DNA of 8,245 nucleotides from JAABRU01 sp964505535 (GTDB lineage: Bacteria; Desulfobacterota; Desulfobacteria; Desulfobacterales; Desulfococcaceae): the NCBI GenBank assembly GCA_964505535.1, contig CAZDIU010000244.1, positions 1 to 8,245 of the forward strand. Direction: 5' to 3'. Position numbers and translations under genes: made by a program. Shown here piece after piece: positions 1 through 5,803 of the stretch. Every line of letters begins with the position of its first letter. Positions within the stretch are counted from its first letter, which is position 1. The notes under the pieces were generated by a model. The model did no database searches, was not told where the DNA came from, and saw nothing but the letters and a program-made list of their open reading frames with translations.

Positions 1-81
1 AATCTTTTTGCAGATTTATCTCTTTTATTTCAAAAGATGAATCCCATGATTCAGACAGGTTGGGAAGGACTGCGTTACTAA
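1..81 (+). CDS. Possible 3' end of a gene entering from the left (unidentified)
   Basis: Frame 1 is open from the first base to a TAA at 79-81, giving 26 residues that end in MIQTGWEGLRY. The hydrophobic and amphipathic spacing (LFADLSLLF) looks protein-like, and the stop lies well before the next gene. Frame 3 is also open to about 162, so the choice of frame is uncertain. The fragment is too short to assign a family. It would be the tail of a protein encoded mostly outside the window. Confidence 0.35.
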   Translation, partial: NLFADLSLLFQKMNPMIQTGWEGLRY

Positions 82-119
82 GGATCAGGCGCGCTGACCT
101 GTCAGGGATGTATCAGTAC

Positions 120-148
120 TTGACACGTAAAACAATTTCGGATATGGA
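120..148 (+). promoter_or_regulatory. Possible sigma70-type promoter for the 111-residue protein gene
   Basis: A perfect TTGACA at 120-125 is followed after 17 bases by TATGGA at 143-148, a weak -10. Just upstream, 94-105 reads CTGACCTGTCAG, a short inverted repeat that could be an operator. The predicted start site lies about 55 bases before the ATG at 210. This rests on sequence match only. Confidence 0.35.
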
Positions 149-209
149 AACCGGTCATTGAAAAAGGATTCACAAACTTCAAACAACCAACTCCGGGAGG
201 TAAAAAAGC

Positions 210-545
210 ATGGCAGATTTTTACATCAATGTATTTGTGGATGATGAAAGAACCAAAAAACTGCAGGAACTCGGCCTGGCTGAAAATATCAAAGATATTG
301 ACGGAAAAAAAGGCTTTCAGGTCGGGATGACTGCCAAAGACCAGAAAAAACTGGCAAAAGGCTTTCCAGGCATGAACTTTGATGCATCCAGTGCATGTGT
401 GCTTCCTGAAGATGCGGAGAAAACCCTTTTTGACATCGTCTGCAATCTGAAATCCGTGGATGTCATGAAATTTGCCATCACCAAACTCTACAATCCCCTG
501 AAAGGAAAGGACGTGTTTGGAAGAGGCACGGGCGGCGGACGGTAA
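210..545 (+). CDS. Hypothetical cytoplasmic protein, 111 residues
   Basis: I do not recognise the family. The start is well supported: GGGAGG at 195-200 lies nine bases before the ATG. There is no signal peptide or membrane segment, so the product should be cytoplasmic. It is lysine-rich, especially at residues 33-51, has two cysteines (C63, C78) and ends in a flexible glycine-rich tail (FGRGTGGGR). The segment from about 70 to 95 looks helical and amphipathic. The gene appears to be transcribed alone: a promoter-like sequence lies upstream, and the hairpin inside the repeat element at 638-672 lies about 90 bases downstream. Codon use and the clean ribosome binding site argue for a real gene. 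Function is unknown. Confidence 0.75.
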   Translation: MADFYINVFVDDERTKKLQELGLAENIKDIDGKKGFQVGMTAKDQKKLAKGFPGMNFDASSACVLPEDAEKTLFDIVCNLKSVDVMKFAITKLYNPLKGKDVFGRGTGGGR

Positions 546-595
546 AAAAAGCGGTTTTGCCTGTTTTCCTGCCAGCGGTTCGGTTCAGGTACGGT

Positions 596-732
596 ATAAT
601 GCCAATTCGCCATTGATCTGAAACACAGGTTTTTCGGAAAAACCGGATTTTTCAAAAAAATCCGGTTTTTTTAACACGAAAATTTCTTTTTGCCTGCTTT
701 TAAGTATCTTTTCAATGGGGAATCGGTATTAT
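596..732. repeat. MITE-like repeat element 1 (137 bp) with terminal inverted repeats
   Basis: The ends, 596-616 and 712-732, are inverted repeats of each other (18 of 21 positions by hand), with the shared inner core TTCnCCATTGA. The interior holds a perfect 15-bp hairpin. On the minus strand the whole element aligns along most of its length with element 2 (5266-5422), including an exact 21-base match between 603-623 and the complement of 5397-5417. A repeat with matched termini, a similar interior elsewhere in opposite orientation and no coding capacity fits a miniature inverted-repeat transposable element. The mobilising transposase is not visible. A 5-base overlap with the true end or target duplication is possible, so the outer borders are approximate. 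Confidence 0.8.
638..672. terminator. Hairpin terminator inside element 1
   Basis: The arms 638-652 (AAAAACCGGATTTTT) and 656-670 are perfectly complementary over 15 bp around a 3-base loop, and the right arm runs into further T residues. Because each arm ends in A or T runs, the structure can terminate transcription from either side. It is the only terminator-like structure seen after the gene ending at 545. The identical arms recur at 5332-5364. Confidence 0.7.
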
Positions 733-762
733 GGCCAACACAGCCAGACTGCAAAAAATTTC

Positions 763-792
763 TTGACAAAAATCCATACTTGCCTGTATGAA
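763..792 (+). promoter_or_regulatory. Probable promoter for the secreted HExxH protein
   Basis: TTGACA at 763-768 is followed after 18 bases by TATGAA at 787-792. The spacer contains the inverted repeat CATAC (775-779) / GTATG (786-790), positioned where a repressor could block polymerase. The leader to the ATG at 967 would be about 170 bases and holds no convincing gene. Confidence 0.4.
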
Positions 793-966
793 AGAAATGT
801 TTTGAAAAACCTGATGCCAAACCTCGAAAAACCTGACAGCACCTTCTGCAACACCTCAAATGACTTCGGAAATCTCTGATGTGTCTCAGGCTGAAACAAC
901 AGCGCAAACAGTAAAGCAGTTCATTCCCCTTTTCAGACAAAACAGCGTTTAAGGAGTAAAATTTTT

Positions 967-1605
967 ATGCGTATGAACACCTTTTTCAGAAAAAGCCCCC
1001 TGCTGTTTCCCATTCCAGTTTTTTTCATCCTTTCCGTAAGTGCATTTTGCGCCTCTGCCGGTGATACGCAATGGAACAGGATCGAGACAAAATATACGGT
1101 CATCCGGTATCAGTCTGAAAACGATCTGGCAAAATTCAGCAAAAAAGTGGATTTCGGTGACAAAAATGGATTCAGTGTCATGTCCTTTCTGGGATTTGGA
1201 AAAGACAAACTCATCAGCACAGTTTCAGCAAAGGTGGATGCCGTGTATGAGCGCTCCCAGGAAATTCTGGATATGCGCAGAAAAATGAAAAAAGTCACCA
1301 TCAGCATTTATCCTGATCAGGAGCAGTTGCACAAAGCCTGTGCAGAAATATGCAAAGATCCCTGCGCGGGGAGGGCATGGTATCTGTTTGAGCAGAATAC
1401 CGTGTATGTTCAGGTTGATGATCTGCACGAAGGCATACTTGCCCATGAAATGGCACATTCCATTATAGACAATTATCTGCTCATGCGTCCCCCGGCAGCA
1501 AGCGCGGAAATACTGGCCCGCTATGTGGATGCCAATCTGCACAATACAGCCATTGCCGGAGCTTCCCAAAAAACGTCTCAAAACCTGTCTTCTTTCACAG
1601 AATGA
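967..1605 (+). CDS. Secreted protein with a zinc-metallopeptidase HExxH motif
   Basis: The 212-residue product begins with basic residues and a hydrophobic stretch (about 11-27) ending in ASA, so a signal peptide probably cleaved near residue 31 sends it to the periplasm or outside. The cysteine at 28 does not sit in a proper lipobox. H160-E-M-A-H164 is the HExxH zinc-binding and catalytic motif, and E181 lies where gluzincin-type peptidases carry the third zinc ligand. C125, C129 and C133 are evenly spaced three residues apart, which could mean disulfides or a second metal. The first ATG is chosen because AAGGAG (951-956) lies ten bases before it; the ATG at 973 would be farther than usual. 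The exact peptidase family is not recognised, and the substrate is unknown. The gene is apparently monocistronic and converges on the next gene. Confidence 0.8.
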   Translation: MRMNTFFRKSPLLFPIPVFFILSVSAFCASAGDTQWNRIETKYTVIRYQSENDLAKFSKKVDFGDKNGFSVMSFLGFGKDKLISTVSAKVDAVYERSQEILDMRRKMKKVTISIYPDQEQLHKACAEICKDPCAGRAWYLFEQNTVYVQVDDLHEGILAHEMAHSIIDNYLLMRPPAASAEILARYVDANLHNTAIAGASQKTSQNLSSFTE

Positions 1606-1627
1606 TTTCAATTAGTTCGCATAGACA

Positions 1628-1662
1628 AAAAGACAGATTCCCGATGGGTCTGCCTTTTCTGT
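1628..1662 (+). terminator. Probable terminator of the HExxH protein gene
   Basis: The arms 1628-1637 (AAAAGACAGA) and 1649-1658 (TCTGCCTTTT) pair with a single mismatch around an 11-base loop, ending in a T run. The structure starts about 20 bases after the stop codon. Confidence 0.5.
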
Positions 1663-1674
1663 TTTCAGGACAGC

Positions 1675-1712
1675 AAAAAATAACGGACAGGTTTGAAAAC
1701 CTGTCCGTTATT
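1675..1712 (-). terminator. Strong terminator of the small secreted protein gene (may work both ways)
   Basis: The arms at 1681-1693 and 1698-1710 are perfectly complementary around a 4-base loop, extended by A-T pairs. On the minus strand the stem is followed by a run of six T (complement of 1675-1680). It lies 17 bases past the stop of the minus-strand gene ending at 1729. The plus-strand tail is shorter (TTATT), so read-through from the left could also be stopped. Confidence 0.8.
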
Positions 1713-1728
1713 AGGAGGTGCAAGCCAA

Positions 1729-2130
1729 TCAATTGCCTGCAGGGATACGCACATCATCCGGTTCCGAGTATGCTTCGGCCACTTTCGGATCATGCTCCCG
1801 GACAATGGCAAAAAATCTCTCATTGAGGAAATGCTGAACTTTGTAAGATTTCGGTTCAACATTCCTTTCAGCCAGTTCCTCAATCAGTATTTCTCTGTTT
1901 TTTCTGTAAAAACTGGCCTTCATCAGCGCGATCCGCACATCTTCCCTGAGATTATCGCTTTTTGTATTCATCATTGCGGATTTGCTTTCGCAGTTGTCAA
2001 TGAGTTCATCAATGCATGACGCATAGGCTTTGGCTTTCTCGCTTTCTGTCATCTGAGCCGCCGCGGGCAGTGCCCACATGCTCATAACCAATACAAGCAG
2101 ACCAAAAACACAAAAGATTCTGCATTTCAT
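1729..2130 (-). CDS. Small secreted or periplasmic protein of unknown function
   Basis: The 133-residue product has a classical signal peptide: M-K-C-R, a hydrophobic core (about 5-20) and ALPAAA before Q26, suggesting cleavage after residue 25. The mature part of about 108 residues is charged and probably all-helical, with two cysteines (C39 and C47) that could form a disulfide within one helical hairpin. The start is supported by a strong GGAGGGG ribosome binding site just upstream (complement of about 2135-2142). I do not recognise the family. It is transcribed alone, ends at a strong terminator and converges on the HExxH gene. An inverted repeat TGTGAA/TTCACA at 2153-2171 lies between its likely promoter and start. 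The shared secretion of the two convergent products is suggestive at most. Confidence 0.75.
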   Translation of the reverse strand: MKCRIFCVFGLLVLVMSMWALPAAAQMTESEKAKAYASCIDELIDNCESKSAMMNTKSDNLREDVRIALMKASFYRKNREILIEELAERNVEPKSYKVQHFLNERFFAIVREHDPKVAEAYSEPDDVRIPAGN

Positions 2131-2152
2131 AATTCCCCTCCTTTTCCTGAAC

Positions 2153-2171
2153 TGTGAATAAAAATTTCACA
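2153..2171. promoter_or_regulatory. Inverted repeat upstream of the small secreted protein gene
   Basis: TGTGAA (2153-2158) and TTCACA (2166-2171) are perfect inverted arms with a 7-base AT spacer. It resembles half-sites of the CRP/FNR type, but the spacing is wrong for the usual CRP site. It could be an operator or a small leader hairpin. Confidence 0.25.
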
Positions 2172-2307
2172 GATCGAAAATTTCCGGAGAATTGCAAAAA
2201 TATGATTCCTGCACCCCCGGAATCCTCTGAAAACCGATCTGCTGAAATCGCATTGTTTCATTCATCTTTTCTGTACAATATGTCAGATCATCTGTGTTTT
2301 CAATCGG

Positions 2308-2360
2308 GAAAAACCGGATTCAGAAAGAGGAAAAAGCTGATTTGTTATCAGAAATCCGGT
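2308..2360 (-). terminator. Probable terminator of the signalling operon
   Basis: ACCGGATT (2313-2320) pairs with AATCCGGT (2353-2360). A second short stem (CTGAT/ATCAG) can form within the loop. On the minus strand the outer stem is followed by TTTTT (complement of 2308-2312). It lies about 50 bases beyond the response regulator stop. The outer stem has the same ACCGGAT core as the repeat-element hairpins, but no element termini surround it. Confidence 0.5.
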
Positions 2361-2412
2361 AAAATGGCAGACTGGCAAAACAGAGGCAATGGTGGGGAAA
2401 GAAGGGAGTGTC

Positions 2413-3066
2413 TCAGGTATCCAGCGAGGTCAGCCCCATTTTGATGGCGATTTTGGTCAGTCCCGCGATACTGTCCACTTTCAGCTTTTCCATAAGCCTG
2501 TGACGATGGGTTTCCACGGTCTTGACACTGATATTCAGCCGTTCACTGATTTCTTTGGTTTTTGTTCCTTCTGCAATGAGCTGCAGCACTTCCCTTTCCC
2601 TGGAGCTCAGTCCTGCATAATTTTCTGTATCCTTCCCGTTTTCCGGATGCAGAAAACCTCTGACCACTGTTCCTGCAATGCCGGGACTGAGCCAGACCTG
2701 CCTGTTCATTACAGAATTTATGGCCTGAACAAGTTCATCCAGTGCACAGTCCTTGAGCAGATATCCGCAGGCGCCGGCTTTCAGCATACCTTCCACAAAC
2801 TGCCTGTCCGCGTGCATGGAAAGCGCTATGATTTTCATATCCGGAAATTCGCTGATTATCTGACGGGTCGCGTCAATGCCGTTGAGTTCCGGCATGCTCA
2901 CGTCAATAATCACAACATCCGGGTTGTGCTTCTGTGCCAGTTTCACTGCCATGCGTCCGTTTTCAGCAGTCGCGACAACCTTCATGTCCGGCTGGCTGTC
3001 AATCAGGGAGCGAAGCCCGTCTCTCATAATCTTATGATCATCTGCCAGTAAAATTCTGGTTCCCAT
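2413..3066 (-). CDS. NarL/FixJ-family response regulator
   Basis: This is a two-domain transcription regulator of 217 residues, the usual length. The receiver domain (about 3-120) shows the acidic pair D9/D10, the phosphoacceptor D55 (VVIID-V), the switch residue S83 and K105. The C-terminal LuxR-type helix-turn-helix (about 151-211) reads LSSREREVLQLIAEG and carries the recognition region NISVKTVETHRHRLMEKL. Phosphorylation is expected to drive DNA binding at unknown targets. The start is supported by GGAG at 3074-3077 (complement), seven bases before the ATG. It overlaps the end of the upstream kinase gene by 29 bases, so translation is probably coupled and the kinase is its likely partner. 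The family is certain; the regulon and signal cannot be read from the sequence. Confidence 0.95.
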   Translation of the reverse strand: MGTRILLADDHKIMRDGLRSLIDSQPDMKVVATAENGRMAVKLAQKHNPDVVIIDVSMPELNGIDATRQIISEFPDMKIIALSMHADRQFVEGMLKAGACGYLLKDCALDELVQAINSVMNRQVWLSPGIAGTVVRGFLHPENGKDTENYAGLSSREREVLQLIAEGTKTKEISERLNISVKTVETHRHRLMEKLKVDSIAGLTKIAIKMGLTSLDT

Positions 3067-4288
3067 TGCTCTGCTCCGTTATTCCGTTTGGTTTTCCCAG
3101 ACGGGTGGACAAAAAAATCTCAGACCCCTTTCCGGGTTCCGAATGAATTTCAAAATGCCCCCCCAGATGCATCATGCGCTCACGGACACTGAAAAGTCCG
3201 AAACCGCGGGATGCGTCAGGATGAAAGGTAAGCAGGGAACTGTCAAAACCGCAGCCGTCATCCTTCACACGGATATGAATCTCATCCTGATTCCTGCAAA
3301 CCGATATTTTCATATGCCGGGCACGGGCATGACGGATGATATTGAAAATCAGTTCCTGAATGCAGCGGAAAAGATGTATCCGGGTGGGATTGTCAAGATA
3401 CTTTTCCTGCCCGTCATCATTGAATTCAATGTCCATCCCATGTTTTTCCCTGATTTTTGCGATAAAACTTCTCAGGGCCGCCTCCAGACCCATTTCATAG
3501 AGAATCGGGGGACTCAGATCATAGGAAACCGAGCGGACATCCCGTATGCTCTGTTCAATGTATGCGAGAATCTCTTCGATTTTTTCTTTCAGAGCCGGAG
3601 TCATTCCCGAATCTTTTTTCAGAACACCGAGCCTGATTTTGACCATTCCCATCAGTTGGCCTATGCTTTCATGGATTTCCACTGCGGCTCTTCTGCGCTC
3701 CTGTTCCCCGGTCAGCACCAGTTCGGCTGTCATGGATCGGAGCCTGGCCTGATACCGCAGCAGTTCCTTTTCGGTCTGACTCCGTTTCTCATTTTCACGG
3801 ATGAGCTGCTGATTCGCTTTTTCCAGTTCTGCCGCATGAAGCCGGGCCTCCTCATGGGCTTTTTTCAGCGATTTCTCACTCGCCAGCAGTGCCTCTGTGC
3901 GGAATTTCAGTTCCAGATGGGTTCGCACCCTTGCATTCAGTTCAGCAGGATTAAAGGGTTTGATAATATAATCTGCACATCCTGCCTGAAAACCGGTGAG
4001 AATATCATCAAACCCTGTTTTCAGACCGGACAGAAAAATCACAGGAATATCCCTCGTGTCCGGATTCTTTTTCAGCTCCCGGCAGACCTCATATCCGCTG
4101 ATATCCGGCATGACAATGTCCATAAGAATAATGTCCGGTATCAGCTCAGCAGCCTTTTCAAGAGCCTGTCTCCCGTTTTGGGCAAACGCGATGGTATATG
4201 TGTTTTCGCCCAGTATCGCTGCCACCAGATGTATATTCTCAGTCATGTCATCCACCACCAGGATGGCCGGTTTCCGCATCATAAACAT
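3038..4288 (-). CDS. Receiver-domain histidine kinase (REC, coiled coil, HisKA_3, HATPase)
   Basis: The 416-residue soluble protein has no membrane segment. Residues 6-122 form a receiver domain with D13/D14, phosphoacceptor D57 (LMD), S87 and K110. Residues about 130-195 form a charged coiled coil. A NarX/DesK-type dimerisation domain follows, with the phosphoacceptor H206 in EIHESIGQ. The ATPase domain has the N box around N316 (LIFNIIRHA), the G1 motif DDGCGFD (343-349) and the G2 region RGFGLFSVRER (361-371). The N-terminal receiver suggests input by phosphotransfer from another protein, not direct sensing. The residue after the histidine is E, where most relatives have D. The start has no clear ribosome binding site and lies 13 bases after the upstream kinase stop, so re-initiation is possible; ATGs at residues 3 and 4 are alternatives. 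Expected to phosphorylate the downstream regulator. Confidence 0.93.
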   Translation of the reverse strand: MFMMRKPAILVVDDMTENIHLVAAILGENTYTIAFAQNGRQALEKAAELIPDIILMDIVMPDISGYEVCRELKKNPDTRDIPVIFLSGLKTGFDDILTGFQAGCADYIIKPFNPAELNARVRTHLELKFRTEALLASEKSLKKAHEEARLHAAELEKANQQLIRENEKRSQTEKELLRYQARLRSMTAELVLTGEQERRRAAVEIHESIGQLMGMVKIRLGVLKKDSGMTPALKEKIEEILAYIEQSIRDVRSVSYDLSPPILYEMGLEAALRSFIAKIREKHGMDIEFNDDGQEKYLDNPTRIHLFRCIQELIFNIIRHARARHMKISVCRNQDEIHIRVKDDGCGFDSSLLTFHPDASRGFGLFSVRERMMHLGGHFEIHSEPGKGSEIFLSTRLGKPNGITEQSNGNQNFTGR

Positions 4289-4301
4289 ATCCGCAATATA
4301 T

Positions 4302-5036
4302 TTAAGGGGTTATGATCAAAGGAGCGGAGAGAAAAACTGAGGTTCCCTGTCCCGGCTCTGAATGAATGACAAAACTTCCGCCAAGATGTTTCAGCCTTTC
4401 CCGGATGCTGAAAAGCCCGAATCCGCCTCCGGGACCGGCCTGCCAACCCAATGGACAGGTGTCAAAACCGCAGCCGTCATCCTCAATGATGATTCGGATT
4501 TCATCTTTCTCCCGGCTCATTTGCATCCTGATGTGACAGGCTCCGGCATGTTTGATGATATTGAACAGCAGTTCCCGCACAGAACGGTACACATGGATCA
4601 GGGAAGGTTCTGGCAGGGGTTTTTCCTGATCATCATTGATCAGTTCAATCTGGACGGCATGTTTTTCCCTGATTTTATCTACAAGATTTTCAATCGCTGC
4701 ATCCAGTCCCATAGTATAAAGAACAGCGGGACTGAGTTCATATGACAGGGAACGGGTTTCGCGGATGGTCTGTTCCGTATATTCAAGAATTTCATTTATC
4801 TGATCAAGAAATTTTTGGGAATGTTCCAGTTTTTTCAGTTCGGTGAGCTTCATTTTGATAATGGCAAGGGTCTGGCCGATGCTGTCATGGATATACATGG
4901 CAATGCGGTGACGTTCCCTTTCCTCAGCCAGTGAAAGTTCAGCGGCCATCAGACAGAGTTTCACCTGCTGTGATGACAACGGAGCTTCCCTCTCAAACTG
5001 TTTTCCGGTCTCAGGTGTGTGAGGTTCATGGATCAT
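4302..5036 (-). CDS. Soluble NarX/DesK-type histidine kinase without a sensor domain
   Basis: From the ATG at 5034-5036 the protein has 244 residues. I prefer this start to the GTG six bases upstream (5042) because AGAGG then lies five bases before it; with the GTG, the ribosome binding site would overlap the codon. After a short polar N terminus comes the dimerisation domain with YIHDSIGQ (H50 from this start), then the ATPase domain: LLFNIIKHA (N box), EDDGCGFD (G1) and GGFGLFSIRER (G2). There is no PAS, receiver or membrane segment, so it is a bare catalytic core that probably gets its signal from a partner. It is clearly a paralogue of the next kinase: SYELSPAVLYTMGL here matches SYDLSPPILYEMGL there. 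First gene of the three-gene operon. Confidence 0.92.
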   Translation of the reverse strand: MIHEPHTPETGKQFEREAPLSSQQVKLCLMAAELSLAEERERHRIAMYIHDSIGQTLAIIKMKLTELKKLEHSQKFLDQINEILEYTEQTIRETRSLSYELSPAVLYTMGLDAAIENLVDKIREKHAVQIELINDDQEKPLPEPSLIHVYRSVRELLFNIIKHAGACHIRMQMSREKDEIRIIIEDDGCGFDTCPLGWQAGPGGGFGLFSIRERLKHLGGSFVIHSEPGQGTSVFLSAPLIITP

Positions 5037-5042
5037 TGTCAC

Positions 5043-5265
5043 CTCTGCCAGAGAGATTCTTGAGATTGTATATGGAACAGTTTGTGAATATCATACAATA
5101 AAAAGATATACAACAAAATATTTATATAATAAAATAATTTTTTTGTAACTGATATGAAAACTGAAAGATATTTGACCCGAAAAAAAAATTTCGGTTTCTG
5201 TCTGTTTTCAGACGGCAGCAAAAACATGAAAATTTACATTTCAACTTTATTGGAAAGAAAGAGAT
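5043..5265. other. AT-rich spacer upstream of the signalling operon
   Basis: No credible gene is seen. The part from 5090 to 5160 is very AT-rich and probably holds the operon promoter on the minus strand; a TATGAT -10-like hexamer is present near 5090, but no good -35 sits at the right distance. Small hairpins occur at 5177-5194 (CCGAAA/TTTCGG) and 5200-5213 (GTCTG/CAGAC). Confidence 0.4.
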
Positions 5266-5422
5266 GTCATGCCGGTTCTCCATTGAAAACATGCTTATAA
5301 GCAGGCAAATATCAGGTTTTCATGTATTCAAAAAAACCGGATTTTTCCCAAAAATCCGGTTTTTCTGAAAAACTTTATGCCTGAAAAATTTATGTTTCAG
5401 ATCAATGGCGAATTGTTATCAT
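5266..5422. repeat. MITE-like repeat element 2 (157 bp), inverted relative to element 1
   Basis: The termini 5266-5286 and 5402-5422 share the TTCnCCATTGA core in inverted orientation. The interior follows element 1 read on the other strand: a segment ending CTTATAAGCAGG, then the 15-bp hairpin, then an exact 21-base match at 5397-5417. It is 20 bases longer than element 1, mostly because of a near-exact tandem duplication of about 16 bases (5365-5380 and 5381-5396). That the similarity reaches both ends and stops there supports a discrete element. Confidence 0.8.
5332..5364. terminator. Hairpin terminator inside element 2
   Basis: The arms 5332-5346 and 5350-5364 are a perfect 15-bp inverted repeat with loop CCC. 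The arm sequence is identical to that in element 1 (638-670), while the loop differs. It lies between the metF terminator and the kinase operon and could insulate the two on both strands. Confidence 0.6.
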
Positions 5423-5606
5423 ACCGGTTCTCCATTGAAAATATACTTTATACAGATCATAACTGCCGCGAAATCAGGCTGAAAATGACCGATCCGGAGT
5501 TCCTGACTGAAAGTCTGGAAACCTGCATTTTTATAATAAAACAATATACTGCAATCAAAAAAATAACCGGCAGAATTGCATTGAATCAATGGCGAATCGG
5601 TATGAT
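5418..5606. repeat. MITE-like repeat element 3 (189 bp), same termini but different interior
   Basis: The ends 5418-5438 and 5586-5606 are inverted repeats matching at 19 of 21 positions, the best-matched pair in the window, and match the termini of elements 1 and 2. The bases just inside the left end (TATACTTTATA) still resemble elements 1 and 2, but the rest of the interior does not and lacks the CCGGAT hairpin. It abuts element 2, sharing ATCAT at 5418-5422. Open frames across it simply translate the termini and are not supported as genes. Confidence 0.7.
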
Positions 5607-5731
5607 GCATGAAAACATACGAAGGGAGACTGACTGCAACGGCATCTCTCGGTTCAATTTTATTCTCAAATGACCGCAGAATGTCGTCAGAGCCGGTTTT
5701 GCGGGTTTAACTGCAACATGAACGGAATGCA
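5607..5731. other. Spacer between element 3 and the metF terminator
   Basis: I see no gene, RNA or clear structure here. Together with the elements and the AT-rich spacer, it makes up the long gene-free stretch from 5043 to 5803. Confidence 0.4.
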
Positions 5732-5782
5732 GAAAAAAAGATGAAGACAACCGGTGCGGGGAAATCCCCCGGCACGGTTGTC
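5732..5782 (-). terminator. Terminator of the metF-like gene
   Basis: GACAACCG (5746-5753) pairs with CGGTTGTC (5775-5782), and a G-rich/C-rich inner stem closes a loop at 5762-5765. On the minus strand a run of seven T (complement of 5732-5738) follows the stem after a few bases. The structure begins 22 bases past the stop codon. Confidence 0.75.
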
Positions 5783-5803
5783 CAAAGGAAAGCTGAAAAA
5801 TGA

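Noticed and set aside
671..940. Minus-strand frame of 89 codons
   Set aside because: It runs through the element 1 terminus, is unusually rich in cysteine and arginine, and overlaps the likely promoter of the HExxH gene.
2153..2171. CRP binding site
   Set aside because: TGTGA and TCACA are present, but their spacing is 9 bases instead of 6; kept only as a generic inverted repeat.
2313..2360. Fourth copy of the repeat element
   Set aside because: It shares only the ACCGGATT stem core; no TTCnCCATTGA termini are found on either side, so it is treated as a separate terminator.
3143..4315. Plus-strand frame of 390 codons opposite the receiver-kinase
   Set aside because: It is antisense to a gene with complete receiver, HisKA_3 and ATPase motifs; its translation is rich in F, H and C with no family features.
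5377..5673. Open frame of 98 codons across elements 2 and 3
   Set aside because: No ribosome binding site precedes the ATG, and much of the peptide (INGELLSYRFSIEN, LNQWRIGMM) is just the translation of the repeat termini. An opposing frame (5419-5610) does the same.
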